This document shows positions 46,661-56,706 of a stretch of 64,000 nucleotides of DNA, piece after piece. The DNA is from Xanthoparmelia taractica (lineage: Eukaryota > Ascomycota > Lecanoromycetes > Lecanorales > Parmeliaceae): assembly GCA_033085395.1 (NCBI GenBank), contig JANQBS010000044.1:124001-188000 (forward strand). Reading direction: 5' to 3'. The notes below the pieces were generated by a model. It saw nothing but the letters and a program-made list of their open reading frames with translations. It did not search any database and was not told where the DNA came from. A program made the translations under genes and the position numbers. The number at the start of each line of letters is the position of its first letter. The stretch's first letter is position 1.

Positions 46661-49600
46661 CTAGCTTTTAAGCTCTGCCGGTTTTTGAGCGTAGCATAGC
46701 AACAGCTTGAACCCAGTCTCCCTCTTCTCACACTCATCTAGCAGGGCCTCGTCATTCCAGATGCTTCTCTCCAAGTCTCCGTAAGGTAATGTTATCATCT
46801 CATAACACCTCGTGAACCACCATCTCCCAACCACAGCAAGACTATTCGTGAGACCTCCGTCTTCCTTGCCAGAAGGCTCCTTACGCAAGTCTCCCAGCGT
46901 ACCGCTGTCCTCGCCCAATGATCCAGATCGAGACCGAGACCTCGACACGCGGCCTGCGACAGGTACGTTCACTACGCAACGATTAAGGTTTTCAAAACCG
47001 CTCTGTTTCACCATTTTCTGTAGACTGGCGGACAAAGGCTTCAGTGCCACCTCTGGTTGGGAAGCTTTCATTCTGTGTTTGAGCTCATGAAGAGCTCTTC
47101 TGGCACGGTTGCCCATGTTGACCATGTTGATGTCTAGAATACTCATTTCGAGATACCCCCCGGGACGGAGGACTCGCATGCATTCCGAAATCGAATTTAG
47201 GTACGCGGCCTCTGACGTTGCAGCTGGGAAGCGGAATACCGCGGCTGTGAAGAACCCTGATTCAAAGGGAAACACTTTGCTGAGATCGACATGCTGAACC
47301 TGACGATAATTCTTGGGAAGCTGAAGTGCTCCAGTTTGTGCAGAGCTGGCAGGTGTAGAACTCAGGTTGAATATGTCAACGTCCGCATAAGTTTCGGCGC
47401 AGTAAAAGGACCAATCGTCATTGCCAAGTCCATCCAGGACTAGGACTCGGTCTTTGTGATTGCGCTTTGCCCCGACAAGAGCTGGGCTGAACAAAACCCT
47501 GTCAAAAGAAAGCCAGCGACTGGTCATAAGCGCATTGAATCTCAGGCTAGTTTGTATAGTAGGTCCCACATGAGTCTCCGCAGCCATGGGAGATATGATC
47601 GTCTTCTTCTGCCCGTTCTCACGGCCCGCGAGCGAATCGGGGTCAGACTCGATTAAGCTTGTACTGTACCGACTACTATTAGACGAGCTCAAACGTCTAG
47701 TGATCGCACTAGATCTATTACGATCGCCATACCCTGCTAACAGATCAGAGATAGTCATCGAGGTGGCGTGTGGTCTAGAACTATTGAGCATTGACCTGTC
47801 TGGGGGGCTAGGCAATGGTCTCGTTGGTGCCGATACACCAGGGTATGGTGCCGACAGTTTCTTCTCAGTGCTGCTGGATGAACCCGTCCCCGAGGATGCC
47901 TTCCGAATATGAAGAGGCTCAGGTGCCCATCCCTTTTTCCGTAGGTTCGTTTCAAGGGGGTTCTTGGATTCTTCGGCCAATGGGGCGGGAGACTCAACGG
48001 TGTCGAGAAACTCATTATATTCGTTCCAGACCTCATCCTCATCAGGAGCAGTACCCGGCTCGGGAACGATAGCGGTGGTCCCAACAAGGCTTAAGATTCC
48101 AGAGCTGCTTGAGATCGACACTTCGGATTCAATCCTTGGCGGAAATGCCAGGAACTCGTCGTTGTCAATTCCGTAAGAACTTTCGTTGCTCTTTACAGGA
48201 GCACTAGCTGGTTTGGCTGATTCTTGGTTGCCCCAGGGGTTGGAGGGAATGACCCCGGTCTGTATTCCTAGAAGCGGTCGCTCGACGTGACCTTGAGGTC
48301 GTGTTTCTGGAGCGGTAGTAGCCGATGTGTTGATCATAGCGGGACGTCGTGCAAAGGGCCGAGAGAAAGACTGAGGAGGCGGCTTGTGTGGACGATCCCG
48401 CTTTGAGACGACTCTGGGTATACGCCCAACTTGCTGTAATCGAGGTTTCTTAGGCTCCGGGAGTTGAACGGGTCTGACTTCGCTCGCAGCACCAGTGGTG
48501 GTCTCAGGTGGGCGGAGAACGACAGAGGGCGAGAGTGGACCTCGACTTTTGGGGAATTCTGCCGTGAACTCCGGTGGTGAAGGCAAAAGCGTGGAAAGCC
48601 TGTTGTCCCGCTGCGGAGAAATCTCATGGTCACTCAAAGAAGCCGGCACTCGGCTATACACCGTGTCGAGCTGATTCCCCTCTGCTGCTTGGAAGGCGTC
48701 GGTCTGGCTCGGGTCTTCTTGCTCGCCACCGTCAAGCAGCGCGTAAAACGCAATCGTTCGAGATTCTGGAAGGCTCGATACTGCTGCTGGGAGCTCTCTG
48801 ACACTGCTCTGCTCCTGACTCAACGGCGGCACGATGTCTCCTACTGGCTTCCTGGGGGAAGCCTGAGCTCTCTGAAAAAAGGCCCATTTCCTTGGAGATC
48901 TTGATTTTGCAACTCTTCCGAGTTTCTGTACCTTGTGCCCCTGGGCCTCACGCTCTTCGGGTAAATCGTCGTTGACTTGAAGCGTACTATCTGTCTGGAC
49001 GAGAATGGACTGAAGGTCATCGTGGGTCTCCGTGCTGGGGGAGGCCGCAACAGCCCGCATGTCGATTGGTGCGGGAATCTTCAGAACTCCAGCCTCTCTC
49101 CCAACTTGCGATCTGTGCGCCGAGCGCCGCGCCGCCAATGTTGGCTCCCCATATGGCGAACCAATATACCCTCCCCTCTGCTGCTCGAATCGATATTCTT
49201 GGTTATCCTTCCGGTCAGGTAGCCTTCGATGGTCTCTGCGGAGGTGGTGCATATTGGCGGGCTCTCTAACTGAGGTCTCACTGCGCATAAGCATCTGGTG
49301 TGAAGGCGGGGCACCTGGTGCAGAAGGATTCTCATTCGATCTCATGGCCGCTGCATTATCTCCGCTGCTTGTAAGATGATGTGCTGAACCGAGAGTACGA
49401 CTGTCGGTGGCTTGAGCGCATCCAGTCATGACTACGGGTGCAAGTCTCTCCCGCAAGAACTCGTCCATCTCATGGTCATCCTTACTGGTGAAACTACCTT
49501 TTCGGCTGATAGGTGTACGCCCAGCACTGTTGGTACTTGTTGAGCGACCCCTGCTGGCGCTGGTACTTATACTGCCACTTCGGCCTCGCCTGGCGTATTT

Positions 49601-51313
49601 ACCATAGCCTTCATGACCAGTGCCCGCAGCGGGACCCTTCTTTGCAGCCTTTTCGGCATCTTCGTAAGCTGCGGTGTCCAAGGGGGACCTCGTGCGCTTC
49701 GTAAATAGTCCGAATCGAGAAGAGGACTTGCTGGAGCTGGCGCTCAGCGGACTCGGATCTTTCGCAGATCGGACACGCCCTACGCTAGTCTCCACCGGTG
49801 GTAGAGCTTTGGGTTTCGCGGATTCGCCACGAATCAATCGGACAAAGTCTGTACCAACGGGATTCGATGACGACATCTGGGATGGTCTCGCGGAGATCGA
49901 GGACGCATTAGATGGGGATCGGCCTAATGCAGTACGATTCGTACTTGTACCGACCGCCTTTTCAGGGCTTGGGACATCTCTATCCAAATTTATCCGGATT
50001 CTGGTACCCTGCAAGAGGTCGAGCGTGTTATCAAGATCGAGACTAGGGGTCCCTTCTCGACTAGGTCTGGGAGGTGGTGTTTTGGGCCAATTATGTGGGT
50101 ACGAATCGTTTGTTGCACCATTTGATTCGCCGTAAGGCCTCCGCAGTCCTATAGAATCTTTTGAAAGCAGCTCTGGCACATCTTTTAGAATGTTTCGCCT
50201 TCTACCGGAGTCTTCGAGAGGTGATGGTCCCAATCTCATCGACGACTTGCGTACGGGCGGACTGTGCGGAATAGGAGTTGACCGGTTTGAGGTTGAACGG
50301 ACTTGAGAGCCGTCACGCCGTTCAGTACCTTTGACAGTAGATGAAGACGATGAAGAGGTCAAGGATTCTCGCACCGCCGTAAGGCCTCGGCTCCGCGAGA
50401 TATTGGAATCTTCTTGCAGCGGGATACCAGGAAACCTCCGCCTGGTGACTGGTGGGCGACTCCGGGTTGGACTAAGCTGCTTCCTGCTGACAGGAGCCTT
50501 GATTGGGGTCGAGATACCCGGAGACTGCGATGACATGGATGTCGGTGTAGAGGTTCTACTGAAGGCGCCTGGCGATTCGGAGCGGCGAATGGACGAGCCA
50601 CTATCAGCGAGGTTAGGCGGATGCTGTGTGGTCAAAGCTTCTGGGATGTTGCGAGTGTTGTAGCTGGCCATTCGAGAACTCGACGTAGCCAGTTCAGAGC
50701 TTTGACGCAACGCTGGTATGCTGGAGACAGCGGGCACGGTGATTCCAAAGACAGATCCAGGAAAAGCGTCCTCGTAACCTCCAGGGGAATTGACAGCCTG
50801 TAGCTGATTTTCCGATGGGGTTTGTTCGTACGAAGAAGCCGAGCAATCAGTACGAGGATTTCGGGAGCCCTGCTCTATTGGCGTCTTACGCCTCAATATA
50901 TTGCGAACATGCTTCCCCGGCTGAGGTGCAGGTACCCTAGACGAGTGGTTCGAGGTGGAGATCCCCAATCCCGTATACCGCGTCGGCTCAACCATCGTCC
51001 TTGTTGCCGGCTCGCTTCTTGCGGTATGGAGCGAGCTCTGCGGCTTGCTGGTTGAAGTGTTAGAGCTTGTTGCGACATGCGAGGGCAAACGATCAATTTT
51101 GGGCCGACTATGTTTTCCCCGCGAAAAGAAGGAGGCAGAGTGCGTTGGCAGCTTGGAGGTATTGGGTGCTGAAAATGCTATGGGCGGTCTTGGTGATGGG
51201 CCCACTGGTACCTTCTCCTTCGATTCTGCTTTGGCTGATTGCTTCGCAGACCTGAAGCCAAATGCTCCTCGGGAAGCCATTGTTGCTGCTTGGCTTCCGA
51301 AGCACTTGAACAA
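46661..51313 (-). CDS. 1550-residue protein with long disordered region and C-terminal methyltransferase-like domain
   Basis: One uninterrupted frame. The first 1200 residues are basic, Ser/Pro/Arg-rich and disordered with many SP sites and repeats of the type RSRSPS and RGRS. The C-terminal part (about 1235-1545) has the order of a SAM-dependent methyltransferase: RWLSFDRVLFSPA, then VLVLDGLGNDDWSFYCAETY (motif I region, with Gly-x-Gly), VFPFESGFFTAAVFRFPA, and the typical post-motif III helix ISECMRVLRPGGYLEMSILD. The last block ends LLLCYAQKPAEL. Motif I is weakly conserved, so catalysis is uncertain. A second ATG 11 codons in (MASRGAFGFRSAKQ) has a better-looking start. Family knowledge: long fungal hypotheticals with a Methyltransf_11-like tail have no known function. 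Confidence 0.8.
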   Translation of the reverse strand: MFKCFGSQAATMASRGAFGFRSAKQSAKAESKEKVPVGPSPRPPIAFSAPNTSKLPTHSASFFSRGKHSRPKIDRLPSHVATSSNTSTSKPQSSLHTARSEPATRTMVEPTRYTGLGISTSNHSSRVPAPQPGKHVRNILRRKTPIEQGSRNPRTDCSASSYEQTPSENQLQAVNSPGGYEDAFPGSVFGITVPAVSSIPALRQSSELATSSSRMASYNTRNIPEALTTQHPPNLADSGSSIRRSESPGAFSRTSTPTSMSSQSPGISTPIKAPVSRKQLSPTRSRPPVTRRRFPGIPLQEDSNISRSRGLTAVRESLTSSSSSSTVKGTERRDGSQVRSTSNRSTPIPHSPPVRKSSMRLGPSPLEDSGRRRNILKDVPELLSKDSIGLRRPYGESNGATNDSYPHNWPKTPPPRPSREGTPSLDLDNTLDLLQGTRIRINLDRDVPSPEKAVGTSTNRTALGRSPSNASSISARPSQMSSSNPVGTDFVRLIRGESAKPKALPPVETSVGRVRSAKDPSPLSASSSKSSSRFGLFTKRTRSPLDTAAYEDAEKAAKKGPAAGTGHEGYGKYARRGRSGSISTSASRGRSTSTNSAGRTPISRKGSFTSKDDHEMDEFLRERLAPVVMTGCAQATDSRTLGSAHHLTSSGDNAAAMRSNENPSAPGAPPSHQMLMRSETSVREPANMHHLRRDHRRLPDRKDNQEYRFEQQRGGYIGSPYGEPTLAARRSAHRSQVGREAGVLKIPAPIDMRAVAASPSTETHDDLQSILVQTDSTLQVNDDLPEEREAQGHKVQKLGRVAKSRSPRKWAFFQRAQASPRKPVGDIVPPLSQEQSSVRELPAAVSSLPESRTIAFYALLDGGEQEDPSQTDAFQAAEGNQLDTVYSRVPASLSDHEISPQRDNRLSTLLPSPPEFTAEFPKSRGPLSPSVVLRPPETTTGAASEVRPVQLPEPKKPRLQQVGRIPRVVSKRDRPHKPPPQSFSRPFARRPAMINTSATTAPETRPQGHVERPLLGIQTGVIPSNPWGNQESAKPASAPVKSNESSYGIDNDEFLAFPPRIESEVSISSSSGILSLVGTTAIVPEPGTAPDEDEVWNEYNEFLDTVESPAPLAEESKNPLETNLRKKGWAPEPLHIRKASSGTGSSSSTEKKLSAPYPGVSAPTRPLPSPPDRSMLNSSRPHATSMTISDLLAGYGDRNRSSAITRRLSSSNSSRYSTSLIESDPDSLAGRENGQKKTIISPMAAETHVGPTIQTSLRFNALMTSRWLSFDRVLFSPALVGAKRNHKDRVLVLDGLGNDDWSFYCAETYADVDIFNLSSTPASSAQTGALQLPKNYRQVQHVDLSKVFPFESGFFTAAVFRFPAATSEAAYLNSISECMRVLRPGGYLEMSILDINMVNMGNRARRALHELKHRMKASQPEVALKPLSASLQKMVKQSGFENLNRCVVNVPVAGRVSRSRSRSGSLGEDSGTLGDLRKEPSGKEDGGLTNSLAVVGRWWFTRCYEMITLPYGDLERSIWNDEALLDECEKRETGFKLLLCYAQKPAELKS

Positions 51314-53781
51314 ATTACGGCGATGGAGGACATGAGCGACATATGTGACAGCCAGCGATCAATTTCATATGTACTAGGATCCAGGATGCCTGTAGCACAG
51401 TCAGGACAAGCTCGTAGAAGGTCCGCTGCGGTGATGGACTGGCTGCACGTGCCTCGCAATGAATGATCAAGTATTTAAGTAGAGTTCGGCGTTAACGTTC
51501 GGATGAAGATGTAGAATGCAACTCCTATGACAACCACGTGCTTGGATCAATGATATAAGTATTCCCTTTTGTCGTTTGCGCGCATGAGGCGTAAACCGTT
51601 TTTTTCTCGATGCCAGCACAGAGCCACTAAAGCCGTCCTCACAGCCACACTATACAACGGACACCCAAAAATAGGAACAAGTTACCGTGTGCGCGAGCGG
51701 TTGATTAACAAGGCAGATTTATCGAATACAGTTATATCATTATCGGCGCGAAGGATGAGAAGGAAAGTCAGATGAAGGAATATGTGAATGAGAAGATCTT
51801 GAAATTTTGAACGATATTTTTTACCCAGTAGTGTGTTTGAGGTGGGGGGGGAAAAAAGGATCATCCCTTAAATTTGGGGAAGAGGAGGGGTGTGTGGGAT
51901 CACTTCGTACTTCCTACGAACCAAACTTGGCGTACTTTGTACTTCTACCGACGGGAAGCAACGTGTGACCAGGGTCTCAATTGGGACCCTGTCAAGCCGT
52001 TGGGGCCGAGAACGTCGCATCAAATGAGGCGACCATTGAGATTTCTTAGATCTATTAGCTCGTCTCTCAACTTTCAAGTAATAACAACAGCAAGAGCAAT
52101 AGCAAGAGCATAGGCCAGGGCAAGACGGCTTCGCTATCATATTAAGATCAGGTAAAGGTGTCCCTCTAATAATGGTCAGCTGTTTTGCCATCGACTATAA
52201 AGGATGAGCGAGGATTTAACGGTCTTTGGCATCGGGCTCTGGTATGGTACTCGCCGATATAGTAGCTGCGGAGGAGGCCAACCCGGGGCCAGCGCCAGCA
52301 GTACTTATCCATTCAAGTGACAAAGTCACCTGGACTCGCCCTCATTCGTCGCTTCTCAACCCCAGTGAGGCGGGCTCCAGTGTTTCTGGTGTATACTCAG
52401 AACAAAAAGGTGTTGCAACTGGCAAACCTGGTAAACGCCATGTTACCATTCGTTCTCGAAGGCACGTTGTGGTGGGGGATAGTTACATGCGTTGGGATCG
52501 AATCAAGAGCGTTTATCCAGCGCTTCGCCTCCTAGGCTCACCACTTATCCGTTCCGATGCATCATGCATCATGCAACCACGGAGGCCTAACCAAAACAAC
52601 CCGCCACTTTCATCAACGAGCTTGACCACTGCTCTTCTTCAAATATCTTACAGTGCTAAATGTTAGAGCTTTGTATGCCCGGTCACCACCATGACTGATT
52701 CATTTCACAATTGAACCTCCATACGCGCCAAGAATACTTCCGTTCAGCATTCTGTTGCGACGGAAACAACTGTTGGGAACCCAATTTCTCATGACAACTG
52801 ATACGATTGACGTGGTCCGATACGTATGGTCGACGGAGAAGGTTATTCCCGGAATGTCAAGAGCCCATCGTCTCGGTCCGTGCAAAAGCCTGGATTGCTG
52901 ATTGGAGTGGAGTAGAGGGATGCACGGCATATGGAGGATCACGGAGGATCTGAAAGGAACGGCGAAAAACTTAAGGGACGCTCCTTCACATGGCGAGTAG
53001 AAGACGAGAATGACGCATCAGAGAGAACCTACATACGGGGACGGAGACACCGACAGCTTTCGGTATATGATGGGAATACCATACAGGTACCACCTGCAGC
53101 TGTCAACTCTATTGGTCGGCCGCGTTCCTGGCGCATCCATTCTCTCGGTCCCGTGTTGGTCATGTGACCGTTCTGAGGGGCGTTTGGAAAGCCTAAGTTC
53201 GATTTGAAGACCTTGGTGCCCTGGGATATGACTGCGTTGCGCCATATGATCTTTGCTCTTCCAGTGGCTGGGTATGACCCTGGAAAATCAATGCTACTGG
53301 GCCCGCCAGCGCAGTCTATGAGCTTCCACACTAAAGGACAGAGTACTCCATGAATAACACATTCGAGCTTATCTCCTGAGACGAAATTTCTAAAAAGTGA
53401 TGTTTTGAGAAGTTAATGCGTAGCCAATATTCATTTCACCTATTGTCTGGACCTGAAATGAATAGTGTAAGTACCTTATTTCTATTGTCCACAACGGCGC
53501 TAAGCTCAGCCCTATCATCATCCCTGCTGCAAACAGCACGAGAGTACATTCCTTCACTACCCTTTCACCACTCTCAATCGTACAGCACACCAATTGCTGA
53601 TCTCACCCCACCCGAATTTCCCTTCTCCTGTCTTGCAGAAATTACATTTCACAGGCATACCACAAGTCTCCTAGACAGACTATCCACCCTCTTCTGATCG
53701 ACCAACCACAAAGCCTCTTGACATCCAACACCATTCCCTACCTTACCGATCTCAAGCTACTCCACCCTCTCAATACCCATC
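51314..53781. other. 2.5-kb intergenic stretch
   Basis: No recognisable gene. A 146-codon plus-strand frame (52226-52666) and a 100-codon minus-strand frame (53029-53331) have protein-like composition but no domain and no exon continuation; they could be relics. The last 250 bp are pyrimidine-rich (CACCCTCTCAATACCCATC before the ATG), a likely promoter and 5' UTR of the THO1 gene. Confidence 0.45.
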
Positions 53782-54594
53782 ATGTCGACTGATTACACCA
53801 AGAAGAAGAACGCCGAGCTCGAAGACCTACTTAAAGCCCGCTCCCTACCTCACACCGGCAAAAAAGCCGACCTGATCGCCCGTCTGCAACAGTACGACAC
53901 CGAGCAAGCCGCCAAATCCAACACCGCAGCCGTCGCCGGAGCCGAAGACGAAATCGACTGGGAGGACGACGCAGCTGCCGCCGAGCCGACCGGCGCCGCC
54001 GCAATAGCAGCCGGTGGCCTCGGCCAACCCGCGAACCCGACAGCAGTGCCGAACCAGGTCGTAGACACCGACCCTTCGAAAACCAACGACTTGACCGTCG
54101 ACCCGCCCGCTCCCACCACGGACGATTCCAAAGCCGCCGCCTCGGTCGAGGACGCCAAGGCCGCAGAAGCCGACAAGAAGAAATCCCTCCCGTCGACCGG
54201 GATCAAGGCGACATCCCTAGACGACGAACTGGCGAAGCGCCAGAAACGCGCCGCCCGATTCGGGATTCAGGAGTCGAATGAGGATGCACTCAAAGCGCTC
54301 GAGCGCGCCAAGAGGTTCGGCACCGGGGAGGTGGGGGACAAAGTCGCTGTCAAGGGGCTCGATGAGGCGTTACCGGAGCGCGCGGCGAGGGGCCAGAAAA
54401 GAGGTCGCGCGGGTGACGATGGAGGGAGGCGGGATGGTCGGGAGAAGCGGAGTAGGATCAGGGGTGGACGGAGGAATGGAAGGGAGAGGAGTGGGACGCC
54501 GAAGGATGGAGTGAAGAAGGCCGGAAGCGGGTTAAGTGAGAAGGATAGGTTGGCGGCGGAGGCGCGGAAGAAGAAGTTTGCTGCTACGGCATGA
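53782..54594 (+). CDS. THO1: SAP-domain mRNP protein, THO1/SARNP (CIP29) homologue
   Basis: Single exon, 270 residues. A SAP domain occupies about residues 5-39 (NAELEDLLKARSLPHTGKKA followed by DLIARLQQYD), the helix-turn-helix that binds DNA or RNA. An acidic segment follows (EDEIDWEDDAAAAEP), then an Ala/Pro/Asp-rich linker. The Tho1/MOS11 C-terminal signature appears as two repeats, KRQKRAARFGI and ALERAKRFGTG (about 150-182). The tail is Arg/Gly/Lys-rich and ends in KDRLAAEARKKKFAA. Family knowledge: Tho1 binds nascent mRNA and the Sub2 helicase and supports mRNP export. It converges with the kinase gene, the coding ends being 386 bp apart. Confidence 0.88.
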   Translation: MSTDYTKKKNAELEDLLKARSLPHTGKKADLIARLQQYDTEQAAKSNTAAVAGAEDEIDWEDDAAAAEPTGAAAIAAGGLGQPANPTAVPNQVVDTDPSKTNDLTVDPPAPTTDDSKAAASVEDAKAAEADKKKSLPSTGIKATSLDDELAKRQKRAARFGIQESNEDALKALERAKRFGTGEVGDKVAVKGLDEALPERAARGQKRGRAGDDGGRRDGREKRSRIRGGRRNGRERSGTPKDGVKKAGSGLSEKDRLAAEARKKKFAATA

Positions 54595-54980
54595 CCGGTG
54601 CGAAATAGGTGGAGGGGCGCAGATTCAGGGGGGATTTGCGACTTGGAGGAGTTTTTCAGTCGCAAAGGGAAGTGACCTTCAGAACAGAAAATGGCCGACG
54701 AGAGACTTTTGATGATACCAGCAGCATGTTTGCCATGGATGAGAGTACCTAGAAAAGCTAAGCTAGACTTTTTCACGCGCTGCGTAAGTAAGAAAATCCG
54801 CATAAAAGAAATGGTCATTCCCAGCCACCGTTATGCAAAATGCATATTCACACAAGCCGTTCCCCACGACACCGTACGTACGCCAGCGCTGACATGAGCA
54901 AAGGGTATCATAACCTTCGGTGGACTCAGCCACAGCACGGTTCGCTTTCAACCTCCATCACCCTTCTCACAGGTCCAAGA

Positions 54981-56082
54981 TCACTGATAGACGGGGACAC
55001 CATACCCAGCGCTACTGGCTCCGCCCATCATCATGCTTCCCTGACCTCCTATTTGCATCTGCTGAGCCTGCTGAGCCTGCTGTTGCCTCAATTGCGGAAG
55101 GTCTCTGAACCACATATGGCTCAATGCCTCCAACGCACCAATCCTCATCTCCGGCCTTAGCTGCAACATCCTTGAGATGAGATCCAGGCCCACCTGATCA
55201 ATCTGGGGAAGAAACATGCGCAGATCTTGCGTCGCGTAGACGTGAAAGTTGGATTTGTATTCGGGGAATTGGCTAATGCCGGGCCAGCTGCGCTCTGATG
55301 GCGTACCCATTATCCGGAAGATCTTCTGAAGTTGGTCTTCGTTCGTTGTACCGGGGAACAAGGGGCGTCCAGTGTACATTTCCGCCATGATGCAGCCGGC
55401 GGACCAGATGTCGATGCTGGTGTTGTAGGTGCGGGAGCCGAGGAGGACGTCTGGGGCGCGGTACCAGAGGGTGACTACTTCATTAGAGAAGGTGTTGACC
55501 GGAATGCCGAAAGCTCTGGCCAGACCGAAATCTGCGAGCTTGAGTTGACCCTTGTTGTTGATTAGGAGGTTCTGAGGCTTTAAATCTCGATGTAGTACAC
55601 GATTTTCGTGGCAGAAAGCAATGCCTTGCAGGAGCTGGTGCATGAAGGATTTGATGGTGATATAGTCCAATTGGCCGCCGGAGCCGCGGGAATCCATGTA
55701 CTTCTTGAGGTCCTTGTCCATGTATTCAAAGACGAGCATGAGCTTGTTCTCGGTATGTATGACATCGTGTAAGGAGACTATGTTATCATGTTTGAGCTCT
55801 TTCATCAGGGAAATTTCGCGAATGGCAGTGCTGGGAGTGCCTTCTTCGCTATCTAAGTGGATCTCTTTGAGAGCGACAAGCTCGCCCGTCTGACGGTTAC
55901 GTCCTTTAAAGACCTGACAGGTTGTGTTAGCGATTGCGTGCAACGACGGAGTCACAGCCTCACTGTTGCGTATGTACCCTCACCTAGCTATAGAACGGGT
56001 CAGCAAATGGCCACTACAGTCCAAGCGTAATGTGGCATACCTTTTCCAGCTGCTGGAAGGAGCTTGGATGTCTCTTGTCCAT
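54981..56082 (-). CDS. PHO85: cyclin-dependent kinase Pho85 (PhoA-type)
   Basis: Three exons: 56082-56041, 55987-55964 (24 nt, encoding exactly LGEGTYAT of the glycine loop) and 55913-54981, giving 332 residues. All kinase landmarks are present: Lys38 in VALKEI, the cyclin-binding PSTAIRE helix at residues 49-55, HRDLKPQN with catalytic Asp132, DFG at 150-152, and the [11 protein letters not shown] activation segment. The start [20 protein letters not shown] and a Gln-rich C-terminus are typical of filamentous-fungal Pho85/PhoA kinases. Family knowledge: it acts with several Pcl cyclins and the inhibitor Pho81 in phosphate sensing, glycogen control and morphogenesis. Confidence 0.93.
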
Positions 56083-56706
56083 GCCTTGACTTGCGAGGAG
56101 CTGTCCGGACTTGTGCGTTTCTATAGGTCTCTCGTAATATAAAATGTTGCTGGGAGCCACAAGCTGGTCCGCGATTTGGCGCTTCAGGGAGTTGTGGGAG
56201 CGCTGATGGGTAAGAGACAGCGGGGGATTTTGTTGAGGGTTTATATCCTTCGCGGAAGAAGCACTTCTGCATGAGTCCATCTGGTTGGACCGTATTGTAG
56301 CCAATCACTGTTAAACGCTCTGCCGGGTTACAAAAGTGAAGGTCTATGTATAGATGAACGCACAGCGAATGAGTTGGAGATTATCTACTTCGATTTGGAG
56401 GAGACGAAACTGACTTCGAATTGGAGGTAGCCATTGATAGTGAAACAATTCTTCAAATAGGCACGTATTTTGCGCCGATAGTTCTGCAGGGCGGTCTTGC
56501 CTTGCGTCCGGACATTCTCCACTCCTGCGTCCTTAAGGAACGTAGGTATGATTCCGCTATTGCCTAGTAAGAATGTATTCGTTTTGTAGATTTTCGACAT
56601 TCTCAGGTTCAGAGTCATCCTGTCATTGATCGTACCTCATCAAAACGACTTGCAGTATATACAATTCAAACACGGTGCTTGCAGGTCTGCTACGTTTCCA
56701 CCCATT
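56083..56706. other. intergenic DNA between tandem minus-strand genes
   Basis: Upstream region of PHO85 and 3' flank of the FacB-like gene. A 77-codon minus-strand frame at 56385-56618 has no domain and is not called. Confidence 0.5.

Noticed and set aside
52226..52666. 146-codon plus-strand frame in the 51-54 kb gap
   Set aside because: Protein-like opening but no recognisable domain, and no exon can be joined on either side; a relic is possible but unsupported.
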